From positions 13,072 to 77,071 of the forward strand of contig CAYXBB010000002.1 of assembly GCA_964463285.1 (NCBI GenBank): a stretch of 64,000 nucleotides of DNA, read 5' to 3'. Below the pieces are notes generated by a model. The model did not search any database. It saw only the letters and a program-made list of their open reading frames with translations, and was not told where the DNA came from. The stretch comes from JAAZLS01 sp964463285 (GTDB taxonomy: Bacteria; Bacillota; Dethiobacteria; DTU022). This document shows positions 59,458 through 64,000 of this stretch, piece after piece. The position numbers and the translations under genes were made by a program. Every line of letters begins with the position of its first letter. The first letter of the stretch is position 1.

Positions 59458-60486
59458 CTATATAATAGAGGCCACCTTGCGACTAGAGGCCAGGGAACCG
59501 AAAAGGCGGGGCATAAACTTAAATACCCCGGCAGTACCTTTTACTACACAGCTAATCGGATCTTCAGTTAAATAAAATGGAACTCCGGTTTTCTGGCTTA
59601 AATAGATGGTTAGGCCGTGCAACAGCCCGCCACCCCCCGACAGGATTACCCCTTTGTCCATGATATCCCCGGCCAACTCGGGGGGAGTTCTCCCCAGCAC
59701 CTGTTTTATCCCCTGCAGAATCGCTGAAACCGGTTCAGATAGCGCACCGGCTACCTGATCGGTGGTAATAATTTGGGAACGAGGAAGCCCGGTTACCAGA
59801 TCCCTACCCCGCACTTCCATTTGCAGGTTCCGGTGGCCACAGCTCACCGAACCGATATTGATCTTAACATTTTCAGCCGACCGCTCTCCAATAAATAGGT
59901 TGAATTCTTTTTTTATAAACCGGGCGATCGCCTCGTCAAACCTGTCCCCTCCAATCCTCACACTGCTTCCTTCCACTATCTCGCCCATAGATAACACTGC
60001 TATATCGGTAGTGCCTCCCCCGATATCTACTACCATGCTGCCGCTGGGGGTAAATATATTCAGATCTGCCCCCAGAGCCGCTGCCCTGGGCTCTTCAATA
60101 AGATAAGTTTCCCGGGCCCCGGCCTGAATTACCGCATCAATTACCGCTTTCTTCTCTACTGATGTAATTCCGGCTGGAATACACACTGCTATCCGTGGTC
60201 GAAAAATTCGCCGGCGCTCTCCCAAAGTAGCAATATAATGTTTTAACATAACCTCGGTAATTTCAAAATCAGCAATAACCCCGGCTTTAAGGGGTTTCAC
60301 CGCTACAATATTCCCTGGAGTCCGCCCCAGCATTTTCTGCGCTTCAATCCCTACCGCCAGCAAACGATTAGTAGAATGTTCTATGGCCACCACCGAAGGT
60401 TCACACAGCACTACGCCCCGATCCTTTAAATATACCAGGACATTAGATGTTCCCAGATCAATTCCGATATCTGTAGAAAAACCCAT
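59458..60486 (-). CDS. mbl: MreB-like cell shape protein Mbl
   Basis: 342-residue actin homologue. Phosphate 1 loop IGIDLGTSNVLVYLKDRGVVL, VVDIGGGTTDIAVLS, GGDRFDEAIARFI, ILSGGGGLLHGLTIYLS. Guides lateral wall synthesis. ATG 60486 (MGFSTDIG) lies nine bases after GGGAGG; TTG 60492 is too close to it. Following spoIIID on the same strand is the order seen in Bacillus, which supports Mbl over MreB. Confidence 0.93.
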   Translation of the reverse strand: MGFSTDIGIDLGTSNVLVYLKDRGVVLCEPSVVAIEHSTNRLLAVGIEAQKMLGRTPGNIVAVKPLKAGVIADFEITEVMLKHYIATLGERRRIFRPRIAVCIPAGITSVEKKAVIDAVIQAGARETYLIEEPRAAALGADLNIFTPSGSMVVDIGGGTTDIAVLSMGEIVEGSSVRIGGDRFDEAIARFIKKEFNLFIGERSAENVKINIGSVSCGHRNLQMEVRGRDLVTGLPRSQIITTDQVAGALSEPVSAILQGIKQVLGRTPPELAGDIMDKGVILSGGGGLLHGLTIYLSQKTGVPFYLTEDPISCVVKGTAGVFKFMPRLFGSLASSRKVASII

Positions 60487-60591
60487 GGCCAATCGCCTCC
60501 CGGCAAGGATTCAAAGGTTAAAAAAGTTTGGCTGGTGTTGTCAGGGGTGGCAATATAGATTCAATTCTACATAGTTTGTAAATACCCTTTT

Positions 60592-60855
60592 TTACATTAC
60601 CTTGTTGCGTTGCAACAAGAACTTTTGGCGGGTGGCCTCTCCCCCCCGCAGATGCCGTACAGCCTTATTGTATTCCAAAACCTTTTTTACCTGCCTTGCA
60701 AGATTCTGGTTAACCCGGGGCAACCTTTCCGTGACATCTTTATGCACAGTACTTTTGCTAACTCCAAAAAAACGGGCAACTTGGCGCACGGTGGCCTTAG
60801 TTGCCAGGATATATTTGCTAACCTCTATTACCCGCTGTTCGATATAATCCTGCAC
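60592..60855 (-). CDS. spoIIID: Sporulation transcriptional regulator SpoIIID
   Basis: 87 residues. DNA-binding regulator of the mother cell that tunes sigma-E genes. Helix-turn-helix ATVRQVARFFGVSKSTVHKDV in the middle, basic C-terminal helix. AAAGGGGGG upstream; GTG 60855 and TTG 60858 are both possible starts. A sigma-E-like promoter lies just upstream. Its presence shows an endospore former. Confidence 0.96.
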   Translation of the reverse strand: MQDYIEQRVIEVSKYILATKATVRQVARFFGVSKSTVHKDVTERLPRVNQNLARQVKKVLEYNKAVRHLRGGEATRQKFLLQRNKVM

Positions 60856-60888
60856 CAAAGCGGCCCCCCTTTGTACCGGCTTCGGTAA

Positions 60889-60917
60889 ATTATATGAGAG
60901 GGCCCCACAAAAAATGT
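60889..60917 (-). promoter_or_regulatory. Sigma-E-like promoter of spoIIID
   Basis: On the minus strand ACATTTT, 14 bases, CATATAAT; compare the sigma-E consensus of an ATATT-type -35 and CATACAAT at -10. The spacing and the known sigma-E control of spoIIID fit. Confidence 0.55.
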
Positions 60918-60989
60918 CTTTGCAGATGTCAGTCCAGCAGTAAAGCTGGAACCTGGTTTAAAGTTTCTGTGTGCTAAAGTACATTTACC

Positions 60990-61823
60990 CTATGGTAAGT
61001 ACAATAGCGGATCTACCGGTTTCCGGTTCTCCCTAAATTCCAGATATAGGTGAGACGGATCACCATCGCTGCCCCCGGCCAGGTAACCGATCCGTTCTCC
61101 CTGCCGGAGATGGCTTCCTTCTTCCACCACCAACTCTTGCAAAGCACCGTAATATACTGTCAAACCGTTATCATGTTCCAGGGTTACTGCCTGTCCACAG
61201 GGGTAACCCTGTTTGGAAACCTTGGTTACGATCCCTTCCCAGGCCGCCCGAACCTCTGTGCCGGGATCGGCTTTTATTGCCAGACCCTTTGAAAAACAAT
61301 ATTTAACCCCACGAGGATTTAAATCACAGGTTATAAGATCATGATAGTTGTGCCATAACTCTCCCGACACCGGCCATACCGCGTTCTGTTGCAAACCGGA
61401 AGAAAAAATAGCTGAATTGCTGTTTCCCTGAGGCTCCATGGGCGGAGGCATTAATTTATGTTCCTGATCATTTTCCATCCCCGACAACAGGGGATCCTCT
61501 TTTGCCGGGCGATCGGTAGCAGTGATCTCAAGAGGGTAGTTATCCTGAGTGAACTCTGTTATATCGGGGTTATTCTCGTTAATATAGGGGTGAGCAGCCT
61601 TTAGATTCCATATCTGCCAACAGAAGACGCCACCCGCCACCAGTCCCAACGCCAAATAGACTACCCCCAGTTGAAAAAGGCGGGGGAGCCGTTTATATGC
61701 ACTAAGGATTTTATAACCCCGGTGGGCCCCTTTAAGCCATGCATGTTTGCAGCTTGATCGCAACCGGCTGGAGATTTTGGTTTGATAACCCGGGCGATCT
61801 GATTGTTTCTCAGGTGGTGCCAT
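60990..61823 (-). CDS. spoIIQ: SpoIIQ-like LytM-domain protein, probably inactive enzyme
   Basis: 277 residues: a basic cytoplasmic N-terminus, one membrane helix (LGVVYLALGLVAGGVFCW), a linker, and a LytM domain. SpoIIQ sits in the forespore membrane and joins SpoIIIAH across the septum. The zinc site is degenerate: YCFSKGLAIKAD replaces the usual H-x-G-x-D, and SHLYLEFR replaces HLHFE, so cleavage is unlikely. ATG 61823 follows GAGGTG. Between spoIID and spoIIID, as expected. Confidence 0.85.
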   Translation of the reverse strand: MAPPEKQSDRPGYQTKISSRLRSSCKHAWLKGAHRGYKILSAYKRLPRLFQLGVVYLALGLVAGGVFCWQIWNLKAAHPYINENNPDITEFTQDNYPLEITATDRPAKEDPLLSGMENDQEHKLMPPPMEPQGNSNSAIFSSGLQQNAVWPVSGELWHNYHDLITCDLNPRGVKYCFSKGLAIKADPGTEVRAAWEGIVTKVSKQGYPCGQAVTLEHDNGLTVYYGALQELVVEEGSHLRQGERIGYLAGGSDGDPSHLYLEFRENRKPVDPLLYLP

Positions 61824-61871
61824 AGTAATCACCTCGCGGGTACTATATCCATTTTCAGGGATATTATGCGA

Positions 61872-62876
61872 TTACGGATTAATATTGATAATTTCAGCAC
61901 CACTATAATAAAACGAAATAATCTCCCGGTAAGTTTTACCCTGGGAGGCCGCGCCATCTGCCCCGTACTGGCAGAGCCCAACTCCGTGCCCTTTACCTTT
62001 ACAATGCACCAGAAGCCCCCGGCTATCCATTTGAAAAGAACAGGCCAGGGAAGGAAGCTGAAACTGCTTTCTAAAATCTTTTCCTTCCAAGGTAAGATCG
62101 CCAATCCTTACCTCCACCAACCTGCCTCCCGGAGTTTGTGCTGCAATTTCTACCGGCAATCCTCCGGCTACAGGCACCGCCTGATTATCCGGCAAGGCAT
62201 CAGCCAGGGCTTGATAAGAAATGAGGTTTTGGGTGTGGTAATAAGGAGAATGCTCACAATAAGGGCAGGTCACATTTTGAAGGTAGGGGATCTCGGGCCC
62301 TCCCCACAGCGCATGGGAAGATTCGGTAAGCCCGCCACAGGTGGAGTGGTAAACTGATTCAATAAGTTCTCCATTGTACACCGCTACCTCGCCGGCAGTT
62401 TCCCGAACGGCAGTCTTGATCCGGTTTAACAGCTCGTCTTGTTGATCTTCGGGCCAGCCCAGGTCCAGATGTTCCGGATCCAGCCAGGCCTGACAGTGGG
62501 TACTATCACTGCACACATCAGCCGGTTCCGGCGATTGATCACAACCGGCGCCCCCCCAAAACCGGCAGTGTTTCAAGGTATAAGTTCGAGAAGCAACCGC
62601 CTGCGCCTTTAGCGCCTCCAACTCAAAACAGGCAGGCATTTCCGCCGCTACCACTCCGACCAGATACTCTTCCAGATCCAGTTCTATTACTCGTTTCTGC
62701 TCATAATGGTATAGTCGTATCACCGGCTCACTATTATGTGGCAAACCGGAAGAAATTTTCTCCGGTCGCTCAAATTGCGGGAGCCGGTTATCCCGCGCTA
62801 TACTTACCACCGCTGCCGGCAAAAATATAACCAGTACAATAATAGCCAGCGAAATCAAAGCCGCTCCACGCCCCAT
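61872..62876 (-). CDS. spoIID: Stage II sporulation protein D, lytic transglycosylase
   Basis: 334 residues. N-terminal anchor (ALISLAIIVLVIFLPAAVVS), LEEYLVGVVAAEMPACFELEALKAQAVASRTYTL with the catalytic Glu, ESVYHSTCGGLTE, and GKGHGVGLCQYGADG near the C-terminus. SpoIID thins septal peptidoglycan so the mother cell can engulf the forespore. GGAGG before the ATG. Cys-rich insertion (residues about 110-135) is common in clostridial members. Confidence 0.94.
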   Translation of the reverse strand: MGRGAALISLAIIVLVIFLPAAVVSIARDNRLPQFERPEKISSGLPHNSEPVIRLYHYEQKRVIELDLEEYLVGVVAAEMPACFELEALKAQAVASRTYTLKHCRFWGGAGCDQSPEPADVCSDSTHCQAWLDPEHLDLGWPEDQQDELLNRIKTAVRETAGEVAVYNGELIESVYHSTCGGLTESSHALWGGPEIPYLQNVTCPYCEHSPYYHTQNLISYQALADALPDNQAVPVAGGLPVEIAAQTPGGRLVEVRIGDLTLEGKDFRKQFQLPSLACSFQMDSRGLLVHCKGKGHGVGLCQYGADGAASQGKTYREIISFYYSGAEIININP

Positions 62877-62970
62877 TACAACCTCCGCCGAGTTTATTTA
62901 CCAAATAAATATGTAACCTCTCCTCCTGTTATACCAAGGTTGCAACATTCCGGGGCCGCAGAAAAAACTG

Positions 62971-64000
62971 CTACCCCATAGCACTGTGGAAAGATGCCTC
63001 CCCGACAGTTTTTATGATTGCCCCCAACTTTCTTAAGCGCTGTTCCAGCTGACTATATCCTCTCCACAGGTGGTTAGCTTCAGAAATTTCGGTTACCCCC
63101 CTTGCTGCCAACCCGGCCAGTACCAATGCGGCGGCGGCCCGTAAATCTGAGGCCTTTACCGGTGCAGCACTCAGGCACGTCTGCCCCTGAATTGCCGCCC
63201 GGTGACCGCTGATCATGATCTGTGCCCCCATTCGCTGCAACTCCGCCACATGTTTAAAACGGTTTTCAAACACCGTCTCAGTAACCAGACTGGTCCCCGG
63301 GGAAACCGCCAGGAGGGCCATGAATTGGGGCTGCAAATCCGTAGGAAACCCGGGGTAGGGCATCGTTTTTAGATCCACCGCTCTGGTTTGACCGCAGCAG
63401 CAGGATTTGGTTATTCCCGGTCCTATTTCCTCCACCAGAGCTCCCGCCTCCATTAACTTGGCCATAAGTGGCTTAAGGTGCTCCGGAAGCATGTTTTCAA
63501 CAGTAACCTCCCCACGAGTAATTACTCCCGCCAGAAGCAATGTTCCGGCTTCTATACGATCCGGGATCACCGTATAGACACTCCCTCCCAGCTCACTAAC
63601 CCCCTCTACCCGGATGGTGCTGGTGCCGGCCCCGCTTACCCTGGCCCCTAAACTGTTTAGAAAATTGGCCAGATCCACTAACTCCGGCTCGGTAGCAGCG
63701 TTTTCAATAACGCTTATCCCCCGAGCCAGGGTAGCCGCCATAATAATATTTTCGGTAGCCCCCACGCTGGGGTAATCTAGGTAAACTCTGGCTCCCCTAA
63801 GACCATCGGTAACAGCCTCGATAACACCGTTGTCTATGCTAAACCTGCTTCCCAGGGCAGCCAGCCCTTTTAAATGCAAATCTACCGGACGGGTGCCAAT
63901 TGCACATCCCCCGGGCAAGGCTATTCTGGCCCGGTTGCATCGAGCCAGCAGGGGGCCTAATACCAACAGCGATGCCCTCATTTGTTTCATGAAAGAAGCG
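62971..64000 (-). CDS. murA: UDP-N-acetylglucosamine 1-carboxyvinyltransferase, N-terminus outside window
   Basis: First committed step of peptidoglycan synthesis (transfers enolpyruvate). About 343 residues visible of some 420; the frame stays open to the right edge, and MRASLLVLGPLLAR near its start is internal in MurA. Catalytic cysteine in PGGCAIGTRPVDLH; also YPGFPTDLQPQFMALLAV, ENRFKHVAELQRMGA and the C-terminal SEANHLWRGYSQLEQRLRKLGA. Position before spoIID is that of the second MurA copy in Bacillus, so another murA probably exists elsewhere. Confidence 0.95.
   Translation of the reverse strand, partial: ASFMKQMRASLLVLGPLLARCNRARIALPGGCAIGTRPVDLHLKGLAALGSRFSIDNGVIEAVTDGLRGARVYLDYPSVGATENIIMAATLARGISVIENAATEPELVDLANFLNSLGARVSGAGTSTIRVEGVSELGGSVYTVIPDRIEAGTLLLAGVITRGEVTVENMLPEHLKPLMAKLMEAGALVEEIGPGITKSCCCGQTRAVDLKTMPYPGFPTDLQPQFMALLAVSPGTSLVTETVFENRFKHVAELQRMGAQIMISGHRAAIQGQTCLSAAPVKASDLRAAAALVLAGLAARGVTEISEANHLWRGYSQLEQRLRKLGAIIKTVGEASFHSAMG

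Overview
This window looks like the chromosome of an endospore-forming anaerobic member of the Clostridia (Bacillota), of the Peptococcaceae/Syntrophomonadaceae type. It carries sporulation genes (SpoIIID, SpoIID, a SpoIIQ-like LytM protein) next to mbl and murA, the ctpB-minJ-ftsEX and uvrBAC neighbourhoods typical of Firmicutes, and an S-box metK. It also carries markers of strict anaerobic life: a B12-dependent ribonucleotide reductase, a CooC-type nickel ATPase, a tungsten/molybdenum-type aldehyde ferredoxin oxidoreductase and the anaerobic homocysteine synthesis triad. Almost everything is on the minus strand. Many starts are TTG or GTG behind a strong Shine-Dalgarno sequence, so several starts given here are moved downstream of the longest possible ORF. 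Family assignments come from motif recognition by eye, not from database searches.

Layout. Positions 1-7313 hold rapZ (cut by the window edge), uvrC, uvrA and uvrB. 7415-14165 holds a GDT1-type cation transporter, a MinJ-like PDZ membrane protein, a CtpB-type protease, an EnvC-like M23 protein and ftsX/ftsE, which are division and envelope genes. 14426-22456 holds ilvC, a split transketolase, a YitT protein, prfB (read by a +1 frameshift) and secA. 22656-26876 is an A/T-rich, foreign-looking operon: a FecBCD-type metal or metallophore importer with a built-in methyltransferase, behind a promoter, a Moco/Tuco-like riboswitch and a terminator. 27025-41587 holds housekeeping genes (a nucleotidyltransferase-like protein, hpf, comF, recD2, S-box metK, fabZ, nrdJ) and a CoxD/CoxE/CooC-like metal-enzyme maturation operon.

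41662-52687 is the most distinctive accessory region. It has a sodium/solute symporter with a 36-residue companion, two tandem saccharopine-dehydrogenase-like enzymes, a CBS protein, a class III aminotransferase and an aldehyde ferredoxin oxidoreductase. A sigma-54 activator with a PAS domain lies upstream, and a near-consensus -24/-12 promoter sits just before the oxidoreductase gene. The simplest reading is an inducible pathway that imports an amino compound, transaminates it to an aldehyde and oxidises the aldehyde with ferredoxin. A cofactor-sensing riboswitch on the metal importer would fit the tungsten or molybdenum need of that oxidoreductase.

52933-64000 holds tRNA-Thr(CGT), the homocysteine biosynthesis triad, a cupin-type glucose-6-phosphate isomerase, gap, dapB, a DMT-type membrane protein, and the mbl-spoIIID-spoIIQ-spoIID-murA sporulation/cell-wall block (murA is cut by the window edge). 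I saw no insertion sequence, prophage, CRISPR array or rRNA. The mobile-looking DNA is limited to short intergenic repeats.
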